From Sutterella faecalis (GTDB taxonomy: Bacteria > Pseudomonadota > Gammaproteobacteria > Burkholderiales > Burkholderiaceae_F), in the NCBI RefSeq assembly GCF_006337085.1, contig NZ_CP040882.1:1-64000 (forward strand): a stretch of DNA of 64,000 bases, in the 5' to 3' direction. Positions 35,758 to 44,914 of the stretch are shown one piece after another. Both the position numbers and the translations under genes were made by a program. Position 1 is the first letter of the stretch; each line of letters opens with the position of its first letter. The notes beneath the pieces were generated by a model. That model saw only the letters and a list, made by a program, of their open reading frames with translations. It was not told where the DNA came from and made no database searches.

Positions 35758-36174
35758 TCAGGCCTTCTTAGCAGCTGCCTTGGTCAGTCCAGAGAGGGAG
35801 AAGCTGCCTGCGCCCGTGAAGAAGAGCGTCACAAAGCCGAAGAGGTAGAGAAGCGGCATTTCGCGCGCGCCGAAGTCCTTTCCGGCAAGCACCACGAAGG
35901 CAATCGTGAGGAAGGTGCAGATGAGGGGAATGAGCGCGGCGCGCGTCCAGAGACCGATGAGGACGAAGATCGAGCAGACGACTTCGGCGAAAATCGCAAG
36001 AAGCAGAGCCGTCAGATGGCCCGTCTCAAAGGGATCCGGGAAGGAGTTGGAAAGTGAAGAGAAATTCTCGATTTTGGCAATGCCGTGCGTGAGAAGGCTC
36101 CCTGCAAGGGCGATGCGGAGAAAAAGGAGGCCGAAGGAAGTCGAAAGGGCGGAGCTGGTGAAGAGGCGGGACAT
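35758..36174 (-). CDS. DoxX family membrane protein
   Basis: Four-helix inner-membrane protein of the DoxX/DoxD group. The first helix carries LLFLRIALAGSLLTHGIAKI, a family hallmark, followed by helices near residues 55-75, 80-98 and 105-122. Length (138 aa) is typical. The exact role is not settled; relatives are linked to thiosulfate:quinone oxidoreduction, redox stress or small-molecule detoxification. No clear ribosome site precedes the ATG. It is monocistronic, ending at a strong terminator. Confidence 0.85.
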   Translation of the reverse strand: MSRLFTSSALSTSFGLLFLRIALAGSLLTHGIAKIENFSSLSNSFPDPFETGHLTALLLAIFAEVVCSIFVLIGLWTRAALIPLICTFLTIAFVVLAGKDFGAREMPLLYLFGFVTLFFTGAGSFSLSGLTKAAAKKA

Positions 36175-36353
36175 TATGGATAAACCTTAAATATTGGGTA
36201 ACGTTCGACAAAGAACGAATGAAAGGATGTTACCGCCTGCTTACTGGTAAAAACCTGATGTTACAATTCAAAATGGAAATAAACATTCCGGATTAGGGAA
36301 GTTGCCCTAGAGCCTGAGCGAGAACCTGACTCTGGTTCTCTAAGATGCCGCCG

Positions 36354-36397
36354 AAATAAAAACGCTCCGGAACCGTTTTTTAAGCAGTTCCGGAGCG
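36354..36397 (-). terminator. Intrinsic terminator of the left ydi arm
   Basis: CGCTCCGGAAC (36363-36373) pairs perfectly with GTTCCGGAGCG (36387-36397), with a T-rich run after it on the minus strand (complement of 36354-36362). It ends the ydiN-ydiB-aroD-ydiF-ydiO transcript. Confidence 0.85.
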
Positions 36398-36431
36398 CAA
36401 AGCGCAGTTCTGAAGGTTCAAAACATCAGGA

Positions 36432-37586
36432 TTATTCGCGGTAGGCCTTCAGGATCTGACGGCCGGCGATGTAGATCATGATTTCGTCCGTGCCGCCGCC
36501 GATGCGTTCGCAGCGGACGTCGCGCCAGAGGCGGGAGACGCGGGCGTCGTTCGTGTAGCCGAGGCCGCCCATGATCTGGATCGCGTCGTCGATCACTTCA
36601 AGCGCCGTGCGGGCGCAGTAGAGCTTCGCAAGCGACGACGTCACGCGCAGCGATTCCTTGCGGTCCGCCTGCCAGGCCGTCTGCAGAACCATGTTGCGCA
36701 TGTTCTTGCACTTGACGGCCATGAGGGCGAGCTTTTCCTGAATCATCTGGTTGAAGCCGATCGGCTGACCGAACGCGATGCGCTGGTTGGCGTAGCGGGC
36801 GGCGTCCTCGAAGGCGCATTCCGCAAAGCCCGTGCAGCGGGCGGCGTTGATGAGGCGCTCCATTTCGAAGTTGTACATGACGTTGAGGAAGCCCTTGCCT
36901 TCCTCGCCCACCATGTCGGATTCCTCAACCTCGACGTTGTCGAGGTAGACCTCGCAGGTGCTCACGAGGTGCCAGCCGATCTTGTGAAGGGGATTCACCT
37001 TGATGCCGGGCTTCTTCGCGTCGACCCAGAAGAGGGAGAAGGCTTTCTTCGGATCCTGCTGCTCGGGATCGCGGGCGATGACGAGCATGTACGGGTATTC
37101 GGCAGCGCCCGTGATGAAGGTCTTCTGGCCGTTGAGGTAGATCTTGCCGTTGCGGCGCGTGAAGGTCGTGGCGGTGGCGTTGCTGTCGCTCCCGGCGCCC
37201 GGTTCCGTGAGGGCGAGCGAGTAGGCGGGGTCGCCCGTGGCGGCCGTGCTTTCAGCGGTCTTTTTGAGCTGCTCGGGGGAGCCGAAGCGGAGCATCGAGT
37301 GGATGCACTGGCCGTTCGTAAGGAGGAAGGCCGGAGCGCCGCACTTGGCGACTTCCATGAGGGCGAGCATCTGCGTCACGTAGTCGGCCGGAATGCCGCC
37401 GAATTCTTCAGGGACGCCGAGCATCGAGATGCCGTTTTCGGCGAGGGCCTTCATGAATTCGCGCGGGTAGGTGCTCGTTTCGTCGTGGGTGCGCCAGTAC
37501 TCTTCAGGGAACTCGGTCGTGATGAGTTCGCGGATGGAGGCAAGGAGCAGCTCCTGCTCTTCGGTGAGCGAAAAATCGATAGCCAT
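36432..37586 (-). CDS. ydiO: YdiO/CaiA-like acyl-CoA dehydrogenase
   Basis: FAD-dependent acyl-CoA dehydrogenase, probably acting as an enoyl-CoA reductase as CaiA does in carnitine reduction. Family marks are LTEPGAGSDS (126-135), NGQKTFITGA (152-161) and QIMGGLGYT. At the position where medium-chain enzymes carry the catalytic Glu (YEGT) it reads IGGGTDE. A glutamate in MERL (Glu243) aligns by pattern with the base used by isovaleryl-CoA dehydrogenase, so the base seems relocated, not lost. Length 384 aa; AAGGA site before the ATG. It is the last gene of the left arm, 47 bp after ydiF. Electrons would come from YdiQRST in the opposite arm. Confidence 0.92.
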   Translation of the reverse strand: MAIDFSLTEEQELLLASIRELITTEFPEEYWRTHDETSTYPREFMKALAENGISMLGVPEEFGGIPADYVTQMLALMEVAKCGAPAFLLTNGQCIHSMLRFGSPEQLKKTAESTAATGDPAYSLALTEPGAGSDSNATATTFTRRNGKIYLNGQKTFITGAAEYPYMLVIARDPEQQDPKKAFSLFWVDAKKPGIKVNPLHKIGWHLVSTCEVYLDNVEVEESDMVGEEGKGFLNVMYNFEMERLINAARCTGFAECAFEDAARYANQRIAFGQPIGFNQMIQEKLALMAVKCKNMRNMVLQTAWQADRKESLRVTSSLAKLYCARTALEVIDDAIQIMGGLGYTNDARVSRLWRDVRCERIGGGTDEIMIYIAGRQILKAYRE

Positions 37587-37633
37587 TTTCTCTTTTCCTT
37601 GAAATGGGAAAGGTTTGGGAATTTGGGAAGGTG

Positions 37634-39226
37634 TTATTCAGCGTCGGGGAGCTTGAAGCCCATGACGGCATCCGTGAAGATGCACGCATCCATCTGCTTG
37701 AGATCCTTGTCGATCACGGGCTTGAAGCCCATCTTCGCGACGATGTCGCGCTCGATGTCGACGCCCGGAGCAACTTCGACGAGGTGGAGGCCGTCTTCCT
37801 TGAGGGTGAAGACCGCGCGTTCGGTGACGTAGCGGACGTCGAGACCGCGTTCGAGCGCAACCTTCCCCGAGAACGTGATTTCAGGGAGGTGGTCCACGAA
37901 CTTCGTGACGCGCCCTTCCTGGGTGATCGTGAGCTTGCCGTCGCCGACTTCGGTCCTGAGGCCGCCCGCGGTGAGCGTGCCGCAGAAGACGATCTTCTTC
38001 GAGGTGGCGCTGATGTCGATGAAGCCGCCCGTGCCCATGATCTTGCCGTTGAACTTGTGGACGTTGACGTTGCCTTCCTTGTCGACTTCGGCAAAGGAGA
38101 GGTAGCAGACGTCGAGGCCGCCGCCGTGGTAGAAGTCGAACTGCGCGGTCATGTCGAGGATGGCGCGGGTGTTGACGTTTGCGCCGAAGGCGACGCCCTG
38201 CGTCGTGATGCCGCCGATCGGGCCCGTTTCAACGGTGAGGACGAAGTCTTCGTCGCAGCCTTCCTCGCGGGCGACGAGGCCGATGCCGTCGGCAATGCCG
38301 ACGCCGACGTTGCCGATCGCCTGCTTCTTCATTTCATAGAGGGCGCGGCGGGCAACAACCTTGCGCTGGTTGAGCGGAATCTTGACGCGTTCGGAATCGT
38401 CGAGCGTGAAGTCGCCCGAGATGAAGCGGTTCACAGGGGCGCCGCCGTAGAGCTGCGTCTGCTGCGGGTCGACGACGACGATGTCGACGAGGTAGCCCGG
38501 GATGCGGACGTTCTTCGGATGAAGGGTCGCCTTCTTCACCATCTTCTGCACCTGCATCATCACGATGCCGCCGTTGTTGTGAACGGCTTCGGCGATGACG
38601 AGGGCGTCGAGGTACATGACCTCGTCCTCAAAGGTCGCATAGCCCTCGCTGTCGCAGGTCGTGGCGCGGATGAAGGCGACATTGGGCGGAACCGACTTGT
38701 AGTAGAGGTATTCCTTGTCGTCGATGTTGACGAGCTTGATCAGGTCTTCCTTCGTCACGTCGTTCAATTTGCCGCCCTGGTTGCGCGGATCGACGAAGGT
38801 GCCGAGGCCGATTTCCGAGATGATGCCGGGCTGGTGGGCAGCAGACGCGCGGAGCATCTGCGTGAGGACGCCCTGCGGGTAGTTCCAGGCAGAGATCTTG
38901 TTCTGCTCAGCGAGCTCGGAAATGCGGGGCGACTGTCCCCAGTGGCCGCAGAGCGCCCACTTGACGAGGCCTTCCTGGGCAATCGGGCTGATGCCGCGCT
39001 CGGCGCGGTCGCCGAGACCCGTCGGGCTGATGATGCCGAGGTTCTTCGGGGTCTGGGTGGTCTTGTAGCGTTCGGCGAGCGCTTCGATGAGCTTCGTCGC
39101 TTCAAGAATGCCGCCGCCGGCGCCGAGAACGCAGAGCGTGGCTTCGTCAGGAATGTAGGTCACGGCCTCTTCGGCGGACATGACGGGCACGCGGCCGTTG
39201 ATGCGCTTGGGTTTTGCAATCTGCAT
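37634..39226 (-). CDS. ydiF: YdiF-like acyl-CoA transferase
   Basis: Class I CoA-transferase with both halves fused, like E. coli YdiF. The catalytic glutamate in TVETGPIGG falls at residue 333, the same number I recall for YdiF Glu333, which forms the glutamyl-CoA intermediate. Glycine-rich GAGGGILE lies near residue 36. Length 530 aa. It would move CoA from acetyl-CoA or a product thioester to an incoming acid, priming it for YdiO. The ATG has a CGGAG site. The 254 bp gap before it (39227-39480) holds only small GC-rich hairpins. Confidence 0.93.
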   Translation of the reverse strand: MQIAKPKRINGRVPVMSAEEAVTYIPDEATLCVLGAGGGILEATKLIEALAERYKTTQTPKNLGIISPTGLGDRAERGISPIAQEGLVKWALCGHWGQSPRISELAEQNKISAWNYPQGVLTQMLRASAAHQPGIISEIGLGTFVDPRNQGGKLNDVTKEDLIKLVNIDDKEYLYYKSVPPNVAFIRATTCDSEGYATFEDEVMYLDALVIAEAVHNNGGIVMMQVQKMVKKATLHPKNVRIPGYLVDIVVVDPQQTQLYGGAPVNRFISGDFTLDDSERVKIPLNQRKVVARRALYEMKKQAIGNVGVGIADGIGLVAREEGCDEDFVLTVETGPIGGITTQGVAFGANVNTRAILDMTAQFDFYHGGGLDVCYLSFAEVDKEGNVNVHKFNGKIMGTGGFIDISATSKKIVFCGTLTAGGLRTEVGDGKLTITQEGRVTKFVDHLPEITFSGKVALERGLDVRYVTERAVFTLKEDGLHLVEVAPGVDIERDIVAKMGFKPVIDKDLKQMDACIFTDAVMGFKLPDAE

Positions 39227-39480
39227 GGAATTCTCCGGATAGAGCGGCCCGCACCGGGAGAACCCTGCGGACGCTTTGCTCGTAAATTTGGGGTTTCGGA
39301 TTCGTCTACGCCCTTTTCGGGCGCGAGATAACCCGGCTGCGGCGCTTTTAGGGCGCAGCAGAGTGCTGGAGGTTTTCAGAAAATCGATCGTGCGGGCCCG
39401 CAGGGAAGAACTTCACTCGTGCGGGCGCGGTCCGCGTCCCGGCTGAAGAACGCCGGGGAGCGCGGGAAGACGGCCGGAAA

Positions 39481-40239
39481 TTAAGCCGCGTGAATGATCG
39501 AGAGGACCGTGCGGAGGTCGGTCACGGAGATCTGGCCCGGGGCGGAGGCCTTCTGGACGGCGCCGAAGGTGGCGGCGGAACCGAAGACTTCGCCGGCAAG
39601 GCGGGAGATGACGCCGGTCTTAGACATCGACATCGTGATGATCGGACGGTCGGCAATCTTCTCGGAAACTTCAAGGGTGGCGGCAAGAACCGTGAGAACG
39701 TCGGTCTTGGATTCGGGCATGAGCGCGATCTTGGGCACGTCGGCGCCGAGTTCCTGCATCTTGGTGAGGCGCTTGACGATCTCTTCCTTCGCCGGCGTCT
39801 TGTGGAAGTCGTGGTTCGACATGATGACCTTCACGCCCTTCGCATGCGCGCGGGCGATGGCCTGGGAGACGAGGGCGTCGCCCGTGAAGAGCTCAAGGTC
39901 GATCGCGTCGACGAGGCCGCTTTCAGCCATGGCGATGTTGAGCGCAATGTAGGCTTCGGGAGCAAGTTCCTCTTCGCCGCCTTCCTTCTTGCTGCGGAAC
40001 GTGAAGAGGATGGGCTTGTCGGGGAAGACTGCGCGGAGTTCGCGCAGGGCTTCGAGGGCGGCCGCCGTGTCGGCGATGGCGGCGAAGTGGTCGCCGCGCC
40101 ATTCGAGGATGTCGAAGTCGGCGGAGCGGTAGGCGAGGGCTTCGCTCTTGACGGCGGCAATGTCCTTCGCCATCAGGGAGACGATGATCTTCGGGGCGCC
40201 TTCGCCCAGGGTAACGTTTTTAATCTGAACTGTCTGCAT
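39481..40239 (-). CDS. aroD: 3-Dehydroquinate dehydratase, type I
   Basis: Cytoplasmic enzyme converting 3-dehydroquinate to 3-dehydroshikimate. Active-site His143 (MSNHDF) and Schiff-base Lys170 (VPKIALM) occupy the canonical positions; ILEWRGDH, FTFRS and KASAPGQI supply the substrate residues. At 252 aa it matches the E. coli enzyme and has no signal peptide, in contrast to the paralogue at 20314. It sits between ydiB and ydiF, the same order as in E. coli, where aroD lies in the ydi cluster. It could serve both aromatic biosynthesis and quinate/shikimate use. Confidence 0.96.
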   Translation of the reverse strand: MQTVQIKNVTLGEGAPKIIVSLMAKDIAAVKSEALAYRSADFDILEWRGDHFAAIADTAAALEALRELRAVFPDKPILFTFRSKKEGGEEELAPEAYIALNIAMAESGLVDAIDLELFTGDALVSQAIARAHAKGVKVIMSNHDFHKTPAKEEIVKRLTKMQELGADVPKIALMPESKTDVLTVLAATLEVSEKIADRPIITMSMSKTGVISRLAGEVFGSAATFGAVQKASAPGQISVTDLRTVLSIIHAA

Positions 40240-40348
40240 TTCAGAATCCGGAGAGAGGAGAAAGTAAGGATACGGTGCTTTTCGGGGATCCGCGCCCCCC
40301 GCCGGACGGAGCTGGAGAAGATGCCGTCCGGACGGGGAAGTCAGCGGA

Positions 40349-41212
40349 TTACTTGAAGCCCATCGCTTCGCGGATGTAGTCGATCGGGAAGTCTTCGCCG
40401 GTCCAGAGCTTGAACTGCTCGTAGCCCTGCCAGAGGAGCATGCCGTAGCCGTCGACGGTCTTGCAGCCGGCAGCCTGAGCCTGCTCGAGGAGCTTGGTGA
40501 TGTGCGGGTTGTAGACGCATTCGGAGACGAGGAGATCCGGGCGGAGCATCGAGACGTCCTTGATGACGGAGAGCTCGTGGAGCGGCTTCATGCCGACCTT
40601 GGTGGCGTTCGTGAGAACGTCGGCGCCGGCGATGGCGTCGCCGAAGAGCTTCTCATCGTCGAGGTCGCAGACCGTGACGCGGCAGTCGGAGTTGTCGTTC
40701 ACGCGCTTCGCAAAGGCGTGGGCGCCTTCCCAGAATTCGTCCTTGCGGTTGAAGAGCTTGATTTCCTTGAAGCCTTCAACGGCAGCCTGAGCACCGATGG
40801 CGGTGGCGGCGCCGCCCGCACCGACGAGGACCATGGTCTTGCCCTTCACGTCGAAGCCGGTTTCCTTGATGGCGCGGATGTGGCCCGTGCCGTCCGTGTT
40901 GTAGCCCTTCAGGTAGCCGTTGTCGTTCACGATCGTGTTGATGGCGCCGGCGAGCTTGGCGGCCGGGGCGAGTTCGTCCATGAACTGGATGGCGAGCTGC
41001 TTATTCGGCATTGAGACGCCCGAGCCGCGCATCTTCAGAGCGCGAAGGCCCTTGATGGCATCCGGGAAGGAGGCGTTGTCGACCTCGAAGGCCATGTAGC
41101 AGTAGGGAAGGCCGAGCTTGTCGAGAGCGCGGTTCTGCATCGTCGGCGAGAGGCTGTGACGAATCGGGTAAGCCATGAGGCCGATGAGCTCGTACTTAGC
41201 GGTGACTTCCAT
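40349..41212 (-). CDS. ydiB: Quinate/shikimate dehydrogenase
   Basis: NAD(P)-dependent dehydrogenase of quinate and shikimate, closely matching remembered E. coli YdiB: it opens MEVTAKYELIGLMAYPIRHS and keeps Lys71 (SMPNKQL) and Asp107 (YNTDGTG), the catalytic pair at the same numbers. The nucleotide fold is VLVGAGGAATAIG near residue 130, and it ends DGYGMLLWQG near 255. The start at 41212 is chosen by the match and an AAGGAG site, giving 287 aa; an upstream in-frame start adds 25 unconserved residues. It follows ydiN and precedes aroD. It would feed dehydroquinate and dehydroshikimate into the pathway or reduce them, depending on redox state. Confidence 0.95.
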   Translation of the reverse strand: MEVTAKYELIGLMAYPIRHSLSPTMQNRALDKLGLPYCYMAFEVDNASFPDAIKGLRALKMRGSGVSMPNKQLAIQFMDELAPAAKLAGAINTIVNDNGYLKGYNTDGTGHIRAIKETGFDVKGKTMVLVGAGGAATAIGAQAAVEGFKEIKLFNRKDEFWEGAHAFAKRVNDNSDCRVTVCDLDDEKLFGDAIAGADVLTNATKVGMKPLHELSVIKDVSMLRPDLLVSECVYNPHITKLLEQAQAAGCKTVDGYGMLLWQGYEQFKLWTGEDFPIDYIREAMGFK

Positions 41213-41387
41213 TTTTGACTCCTTCAAATATTTAGGAAATGCGGAAGATTTGGAGATCGGGGTTCCGGGACCAGGGATCGGGTCCATGAGCCGGAGCGCC
41301 CGGGGATATCCGGCTTCCGGGGAAGAGCGGGGAAAGGTTCCTCACTCTTTCCGGAAAAGCCTGTTGGGTTGGGTTAGAGAAAGCGGA

Positions 41388-42635
41388 TTACTTGATGAAG
41401 CGCGCTTCGCCGAAGCGGACGTCCTGCGCCGGGATCGAGAAGATCGCGTAGTAGCGGCGGAAGAGGTAGAGCGACGTGAGGAGCGTGAGAACAGCGAGAC
41501 CAAAATCGAGGAGGATGATGTACTTGATGCTGATCTGCGAGAGGTAGCCGGTGGCGAGCGGGATCACGAAGTTTGCGAGGCCGCCCATCATCATGTAGAC
41601 CGAGGTCACCTTCGCCTTGCTCTTCGGGAAGAATTCAGCCATCACCGCAACGCCGAGCTGCAGGATGCCGCCCGCGGCGGAGAAGCCGATCAGGAAGGCG
41701 CTCGCCTTGCAGATGAGAGGCGTCGGGTAGAGGAAGAGAACGAGTGAGGCGAGGCAGGCGATGAGGCTGTTGAGAACCATCGCCCAGACCGGACGGACCT
41801 TCGACTTCAGGAGGTAGGCGAAAGCGAAGACGCAGACGAGCGAACCGATGCTGTAGTAGGAGATCGTCGTGAGGGACTCCGATTCCGACATCCCGCCGAA
41901 GGCCATGGCATAGCGCGGCATCCAGACGGCAATCACGTAGAAGGTCGAGAAGGCGGCGACGCCGAAGATCACGGCCATGAGGCCTTCACCCCAGTAGGAG
42001 GGCTGCTGGCGCATCTGCGGCAGATCCTTGAGAACCGCTGCGTCGACGGCCTGGCTCGGGAAGCGGCACTTAAGGACGAGAAGCGTGATGAGGACGAAGA
42101 TGATGCCCGGCACAATGAAGGCGTAGCCGTACCAGAGGCTCGAGACCATGAGGAAGCTCACGGCCATCGGATAGAGCATCTGGCCGAAGGAAACCATGGC
42201 CTTCAGCAGAATCACGGCGGAGCTCGAGGCTTTCGGGAAGCATTCAATCAGAGCCGGATACCCGCCCGTGTCGATCGCTGAGTTGGCTGCGCCCACCGCA
42301 AAGGCGAGGCAGAAGGCAACCATCAGGTTGGGGCTGTAGGGGATGCCGAAGAAGAAGATCATGTAGAGGATGATCCCGAGGAGAATCATCGCGCGGCGGC
42401 CGAACTTGTCCGAGAGCGCGCCGAAGAAGAGGATCGTGACGAGGCGGCCGAGGCCGATGCCGGAAATCAGGTAGGCGATGCCGGCGCTGTCGGTGGCGAA
42501 CTTCTCGGCAAGGGAAGTCATGTTCTGCGCGAGCGCGATGACGCTCGCGCCGTGCAGGAAGTAGCTGAGGTAGATGCCTATCGCTGCGAGCATGAAGGAC
42601 GTGCCTTTCGACGGCCCGGCTGGTGATTGACTCAT
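41388..42635 (-). CDS. ydiN: YdiN-like major facilitator transporter
   Basis: Twelve-helix MFS permease strongly resembling remembered E. coli YdiN, including SYFLHGASVIALAQNM, SGIGLGRL, DTGGYPALIECFPKAS, FFPKSKAKVTS and a tail DVRFGEARF. Between helices 2 and 3 it has the MFS motif SDKFGRR. Length 415 aa. As first gene of the left arm, next to quinate/shikimate dehydrogenase, it is the likely importer of a hydroaromatic acid or exporter of its reduced product. A CGGAG site precedes the ATG. The 175 bp gap to ydiB holds GC-rich dyads without a T-run. Confidence 0.93.
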   Translation of the reverse strand: MSQSPAGPSKGTSFMLAAIGIYLSYFLHGASVIALAQNMTSLAEKFATDSAGIAYLISGIGLGRLVTILFFGALSDKFGRRAMILLGIILYMIFFFGIPYSPNLMVAFCLAFAVGAANSAIDTGGYPALIECFPKASSSAVILLKAMVSFGQMLYPMAVSFLMVSSLWYGYAFIVPGIIFVLITLLVLKCRFPSQAVDAAVLKDLPQMRQQPSYWGEGLMAVIFGVAAFSTFYVIAVWMPRYAMAFGGMSESESLTTISYYSIGSLVCVFAFAYLLKSKVRPVWAMVLNSLIACLASLVLFLYPTPLICKASAFLIGFSAAGGILQLGVAVMAEFFPKSKAKVTSVYMMMGGLANFVIPLATGYLSQISIKYIILLDFGLAVLTLLTSLYLFRRYYAIFSIPAQDVRFGEARFIK

Positions 42636-44122
42636 GGGTTTTCTCCGGTTGAGAAAGCTGCAGGCATTAAAAAAAGCTTTTTAAATATTTGGCTCTTAAT
42701 CGTGAAGCAGCTGTCAGGAGAAATAAAAATATTTCTGAATGAGAAAATTTCTCCGGCAGGAACTTGACTGATTTATTTTGCTGTCTGCAACTATCGATTT
42801 AGTTCCATTGGACGAGAGTCATTATCGAAAGCGGGCGGATGAAAACGAATGCAATTTGGTGTTTTAATTCTCAAGAATGATGCAGGGACCCGGCGCTTTC
42901 CGGACAATGCTTAAAAACGATATCTCCCGGATGATTGGGGAAAATGCTCCGGTTAAACCGGAAAAGCCCGGATGAATGAGCAGTGGTTTTTTGCTTGTCG
43001 CTCAGGACAATCCTGCACGGGCTGCAGAATTTTTCGCTTCCTCCGCCCCCGAAAGCGGGGTCGGAAGGCTTTTTTGAGGGGCTTGCGAAAGGGCGGATAA
43101 GAGGGTTCGGGACCAGGGGCGAGGCCCTCAGCCGGTGCGCTATCTGCCGAGAGGTGAGCAGTCGCTTTCGCCGATCCAACTTATTGATAAATATTGGATC
43201 GTGAGATAAATCGACTCTCGCGGTCTGGTTCCTGAAGGGACGCCCGGGCGATCCCCTATATATAAGGGGCGCTGCTCGCGAAGGAGCTGAGCGAGCCTTC
43301 CTTCCGTCGAAAAGGGCGTTTTCAACAAAGCTGCATCTCAGGGCCGGGAAGCGGTGAGAAAAAGCGTTTTGAGGCAGAAAGCGGCATCCGGAGAAGAGGA
43401 GAAAGCATCCAAAAAGAGCGCCGCGCATGGGGCGGGAAGGCGAAATCTCATGGGTCTTCTCAGCGGAGTATCAAACTATTTCAAATAAAACAATTAATTG
43501 CGAACCGATATCTCCATGCCGGGCGCGCTCCGGAAGGCGGTTCGAGGCCTTCAATAATCCTGCAGGCAGGGTGATCAATCTTGCTGCAGGCGCTTTCCGC
43601 GGGTGGAAATGCGGGAGCGTCCAGGGCTCCGGAATGGCGGCGCCGGGGAGGGCGAAGGATGCTTCGGGATGAATGCAATTATTTTGATTGTTAAGGGAAA
43701 ATTCATATTATCCCGCGTGAGCTGAACGTTTCGCCGGGTGCTTTCGGGCCCAAAAAAGCAGAGAAAGCCGTCTGAACGATCTGGCAGAGAAAGCGTGCTT
43801 TCGGCATGCCTATCGCAAAAGCGCCTTAATCCCATGCGGAATAAGGCCTGAGGAACGATTGATCGAGGAAGGGTTATTTATAGACTCGATCGTGCTCTGC
43901 AGAATTATTCAAATGAAAAGCAAGTAACCATCTCGCGGCTTTTGAATTAAGCCGGCAATATGTGCACAGCTTGAGGGACTTAATTCGAAAGAACGAATAA
44001 AAGCGCTCATTCCAGATATTTATTCCTGATATTCCGCATGACCGCTGAAAAGGTCTCTGACATATTTTCAGATATATACCCAGCCGGCCCTCATGCACAC
44101 ATCAAATAACGAAGGAGTCATT
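42636..44122. promoter_or_regulatory. 1.5 kb divergent regulatory region of the ydi arms
   Basis: No convincing gene in almost 1.5 kb. Ends next to each arm (about 42660-42880 and 43660-44120) are AT-rich and probably hold the promoters. The middle is GC-richer with dyads: CGATCCAA/TTGGATCG (43172-43201) and CCCCTATATATAAGGGG (43253-43269). Frames at 42871-43428 and 43427-43672 lack ribosome sites and family features. The AraC protein at 51321 is the obvious candidate to bind here. An unannotated small RNA is possible but unsupported. Confidence 0.5.
43172..43201. promoter_or_regulatory. Dyad CGATCCAA-N14-TTGGATCG, candidate operator
   Basis: Perfect 8-bp arms at 43172-43179 and 43194-43201 flank an AT-rich 14-bp centre containing TTATTGATAA. 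The arm spacing of about two helical turns suits a dimeric regulator in the divergent ydi region. Confidence 0.45.
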
Positions 44123-44887
44123 ATGCATATCGTTACTTGCTTCAAGGTTGTGCCGGAAGAGCAAGACATCGTCGTGACGCCCGACAGCAAGCTGAATTTT
44201 GATCGCGCCGAAGCGAAGATCAGCCAGTTTGACCTGAACGGCATCGAAGCCGGCGTTGTTCTGGCCGCCGACGGCGACACGGTCACCGCGCTTTCCGTGG
44301 GCGGAAAGTATCTTGAGAATACGAAGCTGAGAAAGGACGTTCTTTCCCGCGGTCCCTCTGAACTCGTTCTCGTGAAGGACGCTGCCTTCGAAGGTGCGCT
44401 TCCCGACGTGACGGCCTCCGCGATTGCCGCAGCCGTGAAGACGACGGGCTTTGACCTCCTCGTCTTCGGCGAAGGCTCGGGCGACCTTTACGCCCAGCAG
44501 GTGGGTCTCCTCACCGCCGGTCTCCTCGGCATTCCCTGCGTCAATGCGGTGAGCAAGGTTGAAAAGGCGGGCGACAAGGTTCTCGTTGAACGTTCGCTTG
44601 AAAACGAAGTCGAAGTGATCGAGCTTCCGCTCCCGGCGGCCGTCTGCGTGACGAGCGACATCAATACGCCGCGCATCCCGACCATGAAGGCCATTCTCGG
44701 CGCGGGCAGAAAGCCCACGAAGGCGCTCGGCGCTGCCGACATCTCCTGGAGCGCTCCGGCTCAGGTCGCCGAACTCGAATCCGTCGTCGTTCCGCCGACG
44801 AAGCAGCGCGCGCACGACGTCGTCGAAGGCGATTCGCCTGAAGTCGTCGCTGAGTTTGCTCAGAAGATCAAGGGCCTTTTCAACTAA
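44123..44887 (+). CDS. ydiQ: Electron transfer flavoprotein beta-type subunit, YdiQ/FixA-like
   Basis: Small ETF subunit that with YdiR passes electrons to the acyl-CoA dehydrogenase YdiO. It opens MHIVTCFKVVPEEQDIVV and keeps AKISQFDLN, FGEGSGDLYAQQVG and TSDINTPRIP, matching remembered E. coli YdiQ; length 254 aa is identical. The start at 44123 has a GAAGGAG site; a longer in-frame form lacks one. It heads the right arm, followed by ydiR after 27 bp. By analogy with FixA in carnitine reduction it belongs to a membrane-linked FixABCX complex. Confidence 0.94.
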   Translation: MHIVTCFKVVPEEQDIVVTPDSKLNFDRAEAKISQFDLNGIEAGVVLAADGDTVTALSVGGKYLENTKLRKDVLSRGPSELVLVKDAAFEGALPDVTASAIAAAVKTTGFDLLVFGEGSGDLYAQQVGLLTAGLLGIPCVNAVSKVEKAGDKVLVERSLENEVEVIELPLPAAVCVTSDINTPRIPTMKAILGAGRKPTKALGAADISWSAPAQVAELESVVVPPTKQRAHDVVEGDSPEVVAEFAQKIKGLFN

Positions 44888-44914
44888 TCCAGCGCATCGC
44901 AGGAGAAATTCATC

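Noticed and set aside
43181..43196. FNR box in the ydi control region (TTGATAAATATTGG)
   Set aside because: Only the left half matches TTGAT-N4-ATCAA; the right half matches two of five bases.
42871..43428. A 185-codon minus-strand frame in the divergent ydi gap
   Set aside because: No ribosome site, Pro/Arg/Ser-rich without domain features; more likely chance in a control region.
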